From assembly GCA_002050355.1 (NCBI GenBank), contig MWYY01000046.1:1-39215 (forward strand): DNA of 39,215 nt. The letters run 5' to 3'. The notes below the pieces were generated by a model. It ran no database searches. It was not told where the DNA came from and saw only the letters and a program-made list of their open reading frames with translations. The stretch is from Acidobacteria bacterium 28-9 (GTDB lineage Bacteria; Acidobacteriota; Blastocatellia; Pyrinomonadales; Pyrinomonadaceae). The position numbers and the translations under genes are program-made. The stretch's first letter is position 1. Each line of letters starts with the position of its first letter. Below are positions 7,637-15,968 of the stretch, one piece after another.

Positions 7637-7966
7637 TTACATTGAAACCTTGTCGTGCGCGTTGTGCGATTGGATGCCGTGAATCAGACTTGCGCCGCCG
7701 CGAATTGCCGATGCAAGGTGCATCGCTTCGGTCATCTGTTCCATATTCGAGCCGTTTTCCAAACTGGAATTTGTAAAAGCCTCGATGCAATACGGACATT
7801 GAACCGTCACGGCAACGGCTAAACCGATCAAAGCCTTTTCGCGTTTTGAAAGTGCGCCTTCTTCCTGACAGGCTTGATACCACGCGAGAAATTTTTCAAA
7901 AAGTTCCGGTTTATATTTGGCGATGTCGCCGAATCTGCCTAAATCTTCTTCGTTGTAGTAATGCAT
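7637..7966 (-). CDS. Arsenosugar biosynthesis-associated peroxidase-like protein (CMD/AhpD fold)
   Basis: A 109-residue single-domain carboxymuconolactone decarboxylase/AhpD-like protein. It has the redox CxxC (Cys57-Pro-Tyr-Cys60) and the His-containing helix that follows. It matches in length and motif the small partner regularly encoded beside ArsS-type radical SAM genes (TIGR04169). It may keep thiols or arsenic in the required redox state, but no reaction is established. The ATG is 4 nt after the stop of a DinB-like fragment and its stop is 18 nt before the radical SAM gene, so it is in the same transcription unit. Confidence 0.85.
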   Translation of the reverse strand: MHYYNEEDLGRFGDIAKYKPELFEKFLAWYQACQEEGALSKREKALIGLAVAVTVQCPYCIEAFTNSSLENGSNMEQMTEAMHLASAIRGGASLIHGIQSHNAHDKVSM

Positions 7967-7970
7967 AATT

Positions 7971-8102
7971 TTAACTCTTAAACTTCAGCAAAAACTTTTC
8001 GATTTGCCGCCGATGCCGCAGAACGTGGACAATTGCGTGTTCAAAAAGCTGGTCAATGTTGTATGTAACTTCCCAACGCGTTTTGAAATATACGTTTTCC
8101 AT
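7971..8102 (-). pseudogene. C-terminal remnant of a DinB-family protein
   Basis: A 43-codon open frame, ATG at 8102 to TAA at 7971. It contains Arg-Trp-Glu-Val-Thr-Tyr-Asn-Ile-Asp-Gln, then HAIVHVLRHRRQIEKF, which resembles the last helix of the DinB/YfiT-like four-helix metal-binding fold. A TAG at 8117-8115 stops the frame just upstream and nothing upstream looks like the missing 100 or so residues. The stop is only 4 nt before the CMD-like ATG. It appears to be a decayed gene at the head of the operon, or a short leader ORF coupled to it. The family call rests on motif recognition only. Confidence 0.55.
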
Positions 8103-8344
8103 TTCTTTTTCCAACTAAATTGAGACTCATAATCGAGAACTTTTCATGCTTAGTTGTTAATTCGTCAGAAGTTTGCATATCTTTGCATTCAACTAGAGGA
8201 GTTTCCCTTTCTTTATTTCAAGTCCAGAACCGGGTGGAGATTTATTATATGTTTACTCTACGCCAATTGGAGAACATAACAAATCCTGCGAATCCTGTAA
8301 ATCACATTATCTGCTTGCATTTACGCCTCGAAACTTTTTGTTTT
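8103..8344. other. Region upstream of the arsenosugar-type operon
   Basis: This stretch holds no supported gene. On the minus strand a TATAAT lies at 8249-8244, without a good -35 at the right distance. Bases 8282-8308 show three 9-nt periods (AATCCTGCG, AATCCTGTA, AATCACATT), a dispersed intergenic repeat type. The operon promoter is expected here. Confidence 0.4.
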
Positions 8345-9478
8345 TTATTGGTGATTAAAAAAGACTCTCACTCTATTTGAAATATAATCGAGCAAGTCTT
8401 CCGTCATTTCCGTGTGAATCGGGAGCGATAGAACTGAGTCGCAAAGTTTTTCCGTAACAGGCAGACGAAAACCCGGTGCGACAAATTCTTTAAAGGCTTT
8501 CTGACGATAAAGCGGAATCGGGTAATAAATCATTGAAGGTACGCCGCCTTCTTTTAAATGCTTTTGCAAACGGGGGCGCATCCCGCTTTTTACCTGCAAG
8601 GTATATTGGTGAAAAACGTGCGTTGAATTTCTTTCGCGGACGGGCGTTTGCAGTTCTTCGATGTTTTGAAAAGCGTCGTCGTAAAATGCGGCGGCTTTTT
8701 GGCGCGCGGCGGCGTATTCGTCTAAGTGTTTTAATTTTATATCGAGAATGGCGGCTTGGATTGTGTCGAGGCGCGAGTTTACGCCGATGACAGAGTGATA
8801 ATATCTTTCGGATTGTCCGTGGTTGGCAATCATTCGCATTTTTTCGGCGAGTTTATCGTCGTCTGTGAAAATCGCGCCACCGTCGCCGTAACAGCCCAGG
8901 TTTTTTGACGGGAAAAACGATGTCGTTCCGATGTGTCCGATTGTTCCGGCTTTTTTCGTCTCGCCATTTTGAAAAGTGTAATCTGCGCCGATTGCCTGTG
9001 CGTTGTCTTCGATGACGAACAGATTGTGCTTTTCAGCGACTTGCATAATCGCTCCCATATCGCAGCTTTGTCCGAACAGATGGACGGGAACGATTGCCCG
9101 CGTGCGCGGCGTAATTGCCTGTTCGATAATTTCCGCAGTAACGTTGAAAGTATTTGCGTCAATTTCGACCATCACGGGCGTAAGCCCAAGCAGTGCAACG
9201 ACTTCAGCTGTCGCAATGAAGGTGAAAGACGGCACGATAACTTCGTCGCCTTTTTCTAAACCAAAAGCCATCATCGGAATTTGCAGCGCGTCCGTTCCGT
9301 TGGCGCACGGAATTACGTTTTTGACTTGCAGGTAGTTTTCCAGATTTTCCTGAAACGCTTTTACCTGTGCGCCGTTGATGTAAGCGGTCGAGGCGACGCA
9401 ATTTATCACCGCCTCGTCAATTTCCGCTTTTATTTTTTCGTATTGACCTTTAAGATCAACCATTTGTATCGGGTTCAT
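8345..9478 (-). CDS. DegT/DnrJ/EryC1/StrS-family sugar aminotransferase (WbpE-like)
   Basis: A 377-residue PLP-dependent aminotransferase that acts on nucleotide-linked keto sugars. The PLP lysine is Lys192 in the SFFPSKNLGCYGDGG motif. Glu-Asp-Asn-Ala-Gln (157-161) supplies the Asp that contacts the pyridine nitrogen. The N-terminus (MVDLKGQY) and overall pattern resemble UDP-2-acetamido-2-deoxy-hexuluronate aminotransferases such as WbpE/WlbC, but the substrate cannot be fixed by eye. The start at ATG 9478 is preferred; a TTG-initiated extension to 9538 has no family support, and ATG 9463 is also possible. It is transcribed in the same direction as the arsenosugar-type operon, but 240 nt of non-coding sequence separates them. 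Confidence 0.87.
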   Translation of the reverse strand: MNPIQMVDLKGQYEKIKAEIDEAVINCVASTAYINGAQVKAFQENLENYLQVKNVIPCANGTDALQIPMMAFGLEKGDEVIVPSFTFIATAEVVALLGLTPVMVEIDANTFNVTAEIIEQAITPRTRAIVPVHLFGQSCDMGAIMQVAEKHNLFVIEDNAQAIGADYTFQNGETKKAGTIGHIGTTSFFPSKNLGCYGDGGAIFTDDDKLAEKMRMIANHGQSERYYHSVIGVNSRLDTIQAAILDIKLKHLDEYAAARQKAAAFYDDAFQNIEELQTPVRERNSTHVFHQYTLQVKSGMRPRLQKHLKEGGVPSMIYYPIPLYRQKAFKEFVAPGFRLPVTEKLCDSVLSLPIHTEMTEDLLDYISNRVRVFFNHQ

Positions 9479-9660
9479 TTGAGAAATCTTTTGCAAACCT
9501 TGGTAATTAGAAACAAAGTATTGAATGTAAAACTCCAAACACCAAAAAGCAAATGCGTTGATTTATATAAAATAAAGAGTTCGTCGGCTTTCCTAATTTT
9601 TATTTGTCGTGCAAAAGTTGACTTATTTTGCGGATGCGCCAAAATTATAACGGAGGACTT

Positions 9661-9909
9661 ATGAGAAACGAAGAAATTTTGCGCGAAATCAATTCTTTGC
9701 CGGTCGAAGCACAGCGCCAGATTGCGGATTTTGTCGCTTTCCTGCGCCAGCGCTATGAATCTTCGCCGTCCGTTGAAACCGCAGTTGCTTCTGACTTAAC
9801 AACCGAAGAATTTGTCGGAATGTGGCGCGACCGCGAAGATATGCAGGACAGCACGGCTTGGGTTCGCAATGTCCGTCAATTCCATTGGAGCAAAAGACAA
9901 ACGCAGTAA
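9661..9909 (+). CDS. DUF2281-like antitoxin, orphan
   Basis: An 82-residue protein. The N-terminal half (about residues 4-30, with LPVEAQRQIADFVAFL) is the DUF2281-type helix seen in antitoxins of VapBC-like pairs. The C-terminal half, ending FVGMWRDREDMQDSTAWV, is the common tail of that group. The start at 9661 follows an excellent GGAGG (9652-9656). Members are usually followed by a PIN-domain toxin, but here the next gene starts 8 nt later and is clpC. It is therefore either an orphan antitoxin or has another regulatory role. Confidence 0.7.
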   Translation: MRNEEILREINSLPVEAQRQIADFVAFLRQRYESSPSVETAVASDLTTEEFVGMWRDREDMQDSTAWVRNVRQFHWSKRQTQ

Positions 9910-9917
9910 TAAATTTT

Positions 9918-12314
9918 ATGTTTGAACGCTATACGCAAAAAGCGCGGCGAGTCATTTTTTTCGCTCGCTACGAAGCCCTGCAATACGGCTCGCAGGTTAT
10001 TTCGCCCGAACATATTTTGCTCGGTTTGATGCGCGAAGACAAAACGGTTTCGGCAAAATTTTTCCCGTTTCGCAATAATTTGACGGTCGAAGCCGTCCGG
10101 CGCGAAGTCGAAGACCGAATCGTTCCGCGCGAACGCATTTCGCAATCGGTCGAACTTCATCTGGCGGCGGAGACCAAACGTATTTTGGCGTTTGCCGGCG
10201 AGGAAAGTCTGCACCTGCAAAACCGGCATATCGGACCCGAACATCTGCTTTTGGGACTCGTCCGCGAGGAACGTTCGATGGCGGCGGAAATTCTTTATCA
10301 ATACGGCGTGCGTTTAAAATACGTGCGCGAACAAATCGCCCGCCAAAACGGTTTTCCGAATTTTAATGCCGTCAGTAAAGATACATCCGAAACCACGCAT
10401 TTGCAGGAATTTACGCGCGATTTGACGAGCGATGCGGCGGAAGGAAAGCTCGACCCGCTCATCGGGCGCGAGCAGGAAGTTGAAAGAATCATTGAAATTT
10501 TGTGTCGCCGGACGAAAAACAATCCGGTTTTAATCGGCGAAGCGGGCGTCGGAAAAACCGCGATTGTCGAAGGCTTGGCGCAGCGCATCGTTGACAAAAA
10601 CGTGCCTTCATTTTTGGAAAACAAGCGGATTTTGTCGCTCGATTTGTCTCTGGTCGTCGCCGGAACGAAATATCGCGGGCAATTTGAAGAACGCCTCAAA
10701 AAAATTATGGGCGAACTCAAAGAAAACAAAGAATTCGTTGTCTTTATTGATGAACTGCACACGCTCGTCGGCGCCGGTTCGCCCGAAGGCACGCTGGATG
10801 CGGCGAATATCTTAAAACCCGCACTTTCGCGCGGCGAAATTCAGTGTATCGGTGCGACGACGCCAAACGAGTTTCGCAAATCAATCGAACGAGACAAGGC
10901 TTTGGAGCGTCGTTTTCAATCGGTAAAAGTTGTCCCGCCAAATGAAGAAGACGCTTTGAAAATTGTCGAAGGACTCGCCGAACGCTACGAAGCGTTTCAC
11001 CAGATTCGTTATTCAAAAGAAGCGCTGGAGGCGGCGGTTCGCCAATCGAATCGCTATATTCCCGACCGATTTCTCCCGGACAAAGCGATTGACGTTTTGG
11101 ATGAAGCCGGCGCGCGCGCCAAACTTCGCCATCAAGCGGAAGCCGCAGTTTCCGAGCCTGCGTGGAAGGAAACAGTGGAAAATTGGAAGCGCACAGCCGC
11201 CAACGAAGACCAGCTTTTGGCTTTTGAACTGGAAACTTTGGAAGATTCATTTTTTGCCGTCGAAGTCAGCAAAGACGACGTTGAAGAAGTTATCGCGCGC
11301 TGGACAGGCATTCCCGTGTCGGCAATCAAACAGGAAGAAGCGAAGAAACTTTTGGGAATTGAAACCGAACTGCATCGCCGTATAATTTCGCAGCGTCCGG
11401 CAATTTCCGCGCTGGCGCGTGCGATTCGCCGTTCGCGCGCCGGTTTGAAAAATCCCGACCGACCGATTGGTTCGTTTCTTTTTTTAGGTCCGACCGGCGT
11501 CGGGAAAACGGAAGTCGCGCGCAGTCTGGCAGAATTTCTGTTCGGCTCCGAGCGCGCTATTGTTCGCCTTGATATGTCGGAGTTTATGGAAAAGCACGCG
11601 GTTGCCAAATTTATCGGCTCGCCGCCCGGATACGTCGGACACGAAGAAGGCGGGCAATTGACCGAAAAACTCCGCCGCGCGCCGTATTCGATTGTCCTGT
11701 TCGACGAAATCGAAAAAGCGCATCCAGACCTTTTTAATGTTTTACTACAGGTTTTTGAAGACGGCGTTTTGACCGACGCGCAGGGCAATCAGATTGACTG
11801 CAAAAACGTGATTTTTATAATGACCTCGAACATCGGCGCCAGATTTATTCAAAAACGCGCGAGCCTGGGTTTTCAAACCGGCGCCGACTCGTCGCGCCAG
11901 AAGATGGAAGAACAGGTTTTGAGCGAAGTGAAACGGACTTTCGCGCCTGAATTTATTAATCGTCTTGATGAAATTATCATTTTCGACGAACTCACCGACG
12001 AAGATTTGATGCAGATTATAGATTTGCAAATCGCGCGGCTCAACGAGATTTTGACGAAACACGCTTTGCAGGTTCGTCTGACCGAAGAGGCGAAACGCTG
12101 GTTAATTGAAAAAACTTGCCTGGACAGAAGTTATGGAGCGCGTCCACTCAAACGCGCTTTGCAGCGAAATGTCGAAGACGAGCTTTCCGAAGCATTGATT
12201 CAGGGGAAATTAAGCGAAGAAAGCGTCGTCGAAATTTTCTGCCAAGACGACAAACTAGCATTTCGCCCCGTTCGGGTCGAAGCGCTCGAAGACGCGCTTT
12301 TTGAAAGAGCTTAG
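9918..12314 (+). CDS. clpC: ATP-dependent Clp protease ATPase subunit ClpC
   Basis: A 798-residue Hsp100 unfoldase that feeds substrates to ClpP. Two Clp N-repeats occupy about residues 1-145. AAA-1 has Walker A GEAGVGKT (about 207-214) and Walker B VVFIDELH. AAA-2 has GPTGVGKTE (about 524-532) and IVLFDEIEKAHP. A Leu-Gly-Phe loop after the SNIGA motif is the ClpP-docking tripeptide, so this is a ClpC/ClpA type, not ClpB. The middle domain is short (about 40 residues) and lacks a recognisable UVR pattern. The start is the ATG at 9918 by family alignment (MFERYTQKARRVIFFARYEA). It is 8 nt after the antitoxin-like gene, so the two are likely cotranscribed. It ends at a strong hairpin. Confidence 0.93.
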   Translation: MFERYTQKARRVIFFARYEALQYGSQVISPEHILLGLMREDKTVSAKFFPFRNNLTVEAVRREVEDRIVPRERISQSVELHLAAETKRILAFAGEESLHLQNRHIGPEHLLLGLVREERSMAAEILYQYGVRLKYVREQIARQNGFPNFNAVSKDTSETTHLQEFTRDLTSDAAEGKLDPLIGREQEVERIIEILCRRTKNNPVLIGEAGVGKTAIVEGLAQRIVDKNVPSFLENKRILSLDLSLVVAGTKYRGQFEERLKKIMGELKENKEFVVFIDELHTLVGAGSPEGTLDAANILKPALSRGEIQCIGATTPNEFRKSIERDKALERRFQSVKVVPPNEEDALKIVEGLAERYEAFHQIRYSKEALEAAVRQSNRYIPDRFLPDKAIDVLDEAGARAKLRHQAEAAVSEPAWKETVENWKRTAANEDQLLAFELETLEDSFFAVEVSKDDVEEVIARWTGIPVSAIKQEEAKKLLGIETELHRRIISQRPAISALARAIRRSRAGLKNPDRPIGSFLFLGPTGVGKTEVARSLAEFLFGSERAIVRLDMSEFMEKHAVAKFIGSPPGYVGHEEGGQLTEKLRRAPYSIVLFDEIEKAHPDLFNVLLQVFEDGVLTDAQGNQIDCKNVIFIMTSNIGARFIQKRASLGFQTGADSSRQKMEEQVLSEVKRTFAPEFINRLDEIIIFDELTDEDLMQIIDLQIARLNEILTKHALQVRLTEEAKRWLIEKTCLDRSYGARPLKRALQRNVEDELSEALIQGKLSEESVVEIFCQDDKLAFRPVRVEALEDALFERA

Positions 12315-12333
12315 TTGCACAAACAACGGCGAA

Positions 12334-12374
12334 AAAGGCAAAACTTTAGAAAGTAAGTCTAAAGTTTTGCCTTT
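12334..12374 (+). terminator. Hairpin terminator after clpC
   Basis: A perfect 17-bp inverted repeat (12334-12350 and 12358-12374) with a 7-nt loop, 20 nt after the clpC stop. It is followed by CTACATTTTACTTTTT, a broken U-tract. It is strong as a stem but has an imperfect tail. Confidence 0.75.
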
Positions 12375-12636
12375 CTACATTTTACTTTTTATTTTAATCT
12401 CTTTTTCCTTTTTGCCGTTTTATCTGTATAATCGGGAAGTTTGTTGGCAAGTTTGCGCGTGAAGGCAACCTTGATTTGATTCATAGAATCAAAGTTCGCG
12501 TATCAATCCAGTGAGAAAAACCCTCTTTTTTTGAGATATATTTATTATTTTTTATCTTATTTAGTTTGAATTTTTAAGGCAATTTTTACGGCTTCGGGTT
12601 AAGTCAAAAACTTGCGTTATAAAGGAAATCGGTTTT
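12375..12636. promoter_or_regulatory. bamA upstream region
   Basis: This is the rest of the 322-base gap between clpC and bamA. It contains a TATAAT at 12427-12432 without a good -35, so only a weak promoter call is possible. An 8-bp inverted repeat with a 3-nt loop (TTTGATTC/GAATCAAA, 12475-12493) follows. AAAGGA at 12621-12626 is the bamA ribosome site. No gene is visible. Confidence 0.4.
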
Positions 12637-15600
12637 ATGCAAATTATTCGCGCTTTCGCGCTTGTTTTATTTAGTATCGTGTTTTCGGCTTCGGTTGGAG
12701 TCGCAGGCACTGACGAGAAAGCGAAAAATTCTCTGAAAGTTGAAACAGTTAAACAGCAGCAACTTGTTGAAGAAGTTGATATTCAAGGCAATCGCCGTCT
12801 GCGTGATGATGATTTGCTTTATTACATTAAAACTCGTCCGGGCGATGTTTACGACCAGGCGCAGCTTGAACGCGACTTAAAAGAACTGTTATCGCTGAAT
12901 TTTTTTGATAAAGTCGAATCCAGAGTTTCGACTTCACCGGGCGCGCGCGGCGGCGTCAACGTTATTTTTGAAGTCAAGGAATTGCCGATTATTCGTGATT
13001 TACAATTTGAGGGCTTAAAAGCCGTTCCCGAATCCGAAGTCTTGAAAGCATTCCGTGAAGGTCGCGTAAACATCTCGAAAGAAGCTGTTTATAATCCGGT
13101 CAATGCTCAAAAAGGCGTTCGTGTTATACGCGAGCAACTCGCCTCAAAAGGTTTTCCAAACGCAAAGGTTACGGTCAGAGACGAAGAAGTTTCGGCGACT
13201 TCAGTTGCCGTGGTTTTTGTTGTCGAGGAAGGTAATCGTTCGCGTATTATTGATATTGAATTTGAAGGCAACGAGATTTTCAAAGACAGCGAGCTGCGAG
13301 GTCAACTCCAACTTGTTCAGGAATCAGGGCTTATCTCGCGCTTTAAGGGACAGGATATTTTAGATTTGAGAAAGCTGGAATACGATTTGAACAAAAACGT
13401 GCGCAGTTATATGTTCTCGAAAGGCTATTTCCAGGCGCGTATAGGCGAACCGCAAGTTGTCGGTTTGGGCGTTAAACGGACAGATTTTCTGCCGCTCATA
13501 ACCTTGCCGCTTCCGCTTCTGAGTTCAAAAGATGACACGCTGAAAATTATCGTTCCGGTCGCGGAAGGAAAACTTTATCGTGTCGGCAGTCTGAAGGTTG
13601 AAGGAAGTTCTATCTTTTCCGAACAGCAGATTTTAGCCGGTCTGGGTTTGAAAACGGGCGATGTCGCCAATGGAAAAAGATTGATAGACGCGGTTAATGA
13701 AGATTTGAAAAAAGAATACGGCAATCAGGGTTTTGTGCTTTACGATGCCGAGTTCGAGCCGGATTTTAAGGACAATCCAAATAATCCGAAAGAAGGAATC
13801 GTTGATATAAAAATCAATATTAATGAAGGCAGACAATTTCGCCTGCGCCGACTGGAGTTTACCGGCAATACTTTTACGCGCGACAAAATTCTGCGCCGCG
13901 AAGTTCTTATAAACGAAGGCGATATTTATAATCAGGGCGGGGTTGAATACTCGGTCTTGAGACTTAATCAAACGCAGTATTTCGACCCGATTGACAAAGA
14001 TAAAGACGTTGAGATTCGCACAGACGAAGAACAGGGCGAAGTTGATTTGGTTGTCAAAGTCCGTGAAAAAGGCAGACAGCAAATATCTTTGAACGGCGGC
14101 GTTTCCGGCATCGGCGGCACTTTCTTCGGTTTGGAATACTCGACCAACAACCTTTTAGGACGCGGCGAAGTTGTCTCTCTGCAAGCCGGTTTCGGAAACC
14201 GCCAGCGAAATTTTCAATTCAGTTTTCAAGAACCGTATTTCCGCGACCGCCCGATTTCGGTAGGTTTTACCTTGTTTACCAGCAAATATCAGTTTTTCGG
14301 CGAAGGAACCGCTTTGTCGCAAAATCGAGAATTGCTGTTTGACGCTTTCGCCAACCCGCAGGGAAATTTAACGACCGATGCGAGCAATCTATTTACTCAA
14401 AGTACTTACGGCGCGTCTTTATTTGCCACTTCGCCGCTTTCCGAATTTTTGCCGAAGAGAAGATTCTCCCGTCTTTCGCGCGTCGGTTTGAGCTATCAGC
14501 TTTCGGCAACATCTATAAAAGACCCCGAAGTTAATCAGTTAAACGACCCGACGCTTGCCGTGCCGGTCATTTTCGCGCAGCCGAATATTATTACAAGCCG
14601 CGTTACGGGTAGTTTTGTTTATGATTCGCGTCAGCCTGCGGCAAACGGAATTGATACTTTAAGGGGAAGACAACTTTCCGCTTCGATTGGTTTTGCCGGT
14701 TTGGGCGGCGACGTAAGAGCTTACTCGCCGAGCGTATCCTACACACAGTTTATTCCGGTCAGGCGCAAAAGATCGCCGAATGCCGAAGTTTTCGGTTTTC
14801 GTCTGGAAGCAGGAACAATCGGCAGTTTCGGCACTACCGATAAAATCAGAAACGCCAATTCGTTGTCATTTGTCGGCGGTGTTCCGCTCTACGAGAGATT
14901 TTTTCTCGGAAGCGAAAACGACATTCGAGGTTACGCTACGCGCTCGATTGGACCGATTGCTGCGTTCGACACTTTTGTAACAAGCCAAAACCTGGTAATA
15001 GCAACCAATGCCAGCGGAACGGCGATACCGCCTACTTCCTCGTTAAGCGGCGATGCCTTAAATCAACTTGGACTCTTGGACGGTACGACCGGCAACGATA
15101 GTGCTTTGATTGCCAGAAATTATCAGTTTATCGGCGGCGATACGAAACTGTTGGGTAATTTCGAATATCGAATTCCTATTTTCGGTCCGGTAACTTTAGC
15201 CGCGTTTGCCGATGTCGGTTCGGTTTTCAATCTGCGTAAAACAGGAACGCAGGTTATCAACAGCACGTTTTTGCCGGACGACAGATTTATCGGCGCTGGA
15301 ACACTGACAACGCTTGCTTTACGAAACAATCCCGATCTGGAAGGCAGATTCGGGAGTTTGCTGGTTTTTAATAACGAGTTGCTTACAAGAGAGCGTTTTG
15401 CACAGCTCATCTGCAATACTCCTATTTGCCCGTCGCCCGCGCCGTCAAATCTTCAACAGGTTTTCATACGCGGTGATGTTCAGCAAAACAGACTTTTGAA
15501 AGTTGACGAAAGCGCGTTTAACGGCTTAGGGGATTTTCGTTCGAGCGTTGGTGTCGAGCTGCGCGTGCAGGTTCCGGTTGTCAACGTGCCGTTTCGCTTG

Positions 15601-15711
15601 ATTTATTACTATAATCCGAATGCTAGAGTAGGATTTACCGAACAACTGCCGGGACTGTTTCTACCCGGAAAGAAGAGCGGTTTCCGCTTTACGGTCGGTA
15701 GAACGTTTTAA
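12637..15711 (+). CDS. bamA: Outer membrane protein assembly factor BamA
   Basis: A 1024-residue Omp85 protein that inserts beta-barrels into the outer membrane. The signal peptide is at residues 1-23. POTRA repeats follow from about residue 40 to 430 (recurring patterns such as Val-Asp-Ile-Gln-Gly-Asn-Arg-Arg and Leu-Glu-Phe-Thr-Gly-Asn). The rest is the 16-strand barrel. The conserved Arg-Gly-Tyr barrel motif is near residue 764 and the chain ends in Thr-Phe, the C-terminal aromatic signal. It is longer than the roughly 810-residue E. coli protein because of insertions in the barrel loops. AAAGGA lies 10 nt before the ATG. It is followed by an ompH/skp gene, the usual order. Confidence 0.95.
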   Translation: MQIIRAFALVLFSIVFSASVGVAGTDEKAKNSLKVETVKQQQLVEEVDIQGNRRLRDDDLLYYIKTRPGDVYDQAQLERDLKELLSLNFFDKVESRVSTSPGARGGVNVIFEVKELPIIRDLQFEGLKAVPESEVLKAFREGRVNISKEAVYNPVNAQKGVRVIREQLASKGFPNAKVTVRDEEVSATSVAVVFVVEEGNRSRIIDIEFEGNEIFKDSELRGQLQLVQESGLISRFKGQDILDLRKLEYDLNKNVRSYMFSKGYFQARIGEPQVVGLGVKRTDFLPLITLPLPLLSSKDDTLKIIVPVAEGKLYRVGSLKVEGSSIFSEQQILAGLGLKTGDVANGKRLIDAVNEDLKKEYGNQGFVLYDAEFEPDFKDNPNNPKEGIVDIKININEGRQFRLRRLEFTGNTFTRDKILRREVLINEGDIYNQGGVEYSVLRLNQTQYFDPIDKDKDVEIRTDEEQGEVDLVVKVREKGRQQISLNGGVSGIGGTFFGLEYSTNNLLGRGEVVSLQAGFGNRQRNFQFSFQEPYFRDRPISVGFTLFTSKYQFFGEGTALSQNRELLFDAFANPQGNLTTDASNLFTQSTYGASLFATSPLSEFLPKRRFSRLSRVGLSYQLSATSIKDPEVNQLNDPTLAVPVIFAQPNIITSRVTGSFVYDSRQPAANGIDTLRGRQLSASIGFAGLGGDVRAYSPSVSYTQFIPVRRKRSPNAEVFGFRLEAGTIGSFGTTDKIRNANSLSFVGGVPLYERFFLGSENDIRGYATRSIGPIAAFDTFVTSQNLVIATNASGTAIPPTSSLSGDALNQLGLLDGTTGNDSALIARNYQFIGGDTKLLGNFEYRIPIFGPVTLAAFADVGSVFNLRKTGTQVINSTFLPDDRFIGAGTLTTLALRNNPDLEGRFGSLLVFNNELLTRERFAQLICNTPICPSPAPSNLQQVFIRGDVQQNRLLKVDESAFNGLGDFRSSVGVELRVQVPVVNVPFRLIYYYNPNARVGFTEQLPGLFLPGKKSGFRFTVGRTF

Positions 15712-15763
15712 GTAAAAAGGTAAAATTCAGAATCGCACGATTAACGCTTTTATCTTTTTACTT
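15710..15763 (+). terminator. Possible AT-rich hairpin after bamA
   Basis: A 16-bp stem (15710-15725 with 15748-15763, one G-T pair) with a 22-nt loop, starting at the bamA stop codon. It has almost no GC pairs, so it may be a weak terminator or an RNA-stability element. Confidence 0.35.
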
Positions 15764-15798
15764 TGTTAATTGATTGAATCGAACGATTGGGAAAAGAT

Positions 15799-15843
15799 GG
15801 TGAATTGTTTGTAAAATTGACAACCGATCATTGGTAATTCACC
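15799..15843. promoter_or_regulatory. Inverted repeat upstream of ompH
   Basis: GGTGAATT (15799-15806) pairs perfectly with AATTCACC (15836-15843). A near-palindrome, ACCGATCATTGGT, lies between the arms. A TTGACA is at 15817-15822 but no fitting -10 is seen. This is a possible operator; no regulator can be named. Confidence 0.3.
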
Positions 15844-15968
15844 GCAGTTTTCTTTTATCGTTCACAAAATAATAAGCAACATTTTTAAGGAATTTAGTTT
15901 CAAAAGGTAAAGTCAAAATTTAAGGATGACCATTCCCTTTTCTAAAGTTTAAGGAGTATTATAAAAAA

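Noticed and set aside
8120..8380. 86-codon plus-strand ORF
   Set aside because: No domain, poor composition, and it overlaps the 3' end of the aminotransferase gene.
9661..9909. Complete toxin-antitoxin module
   Set aside because: Only an antitoxin-like protein is present. No PIN or other toxin gene is adjacent.
12412..12432. Full sigma-70 promoter for bamA
   Set aside because: TATAAT is present but the nearest TTGCCG lies only 9 nt away, so there is no valid -35.
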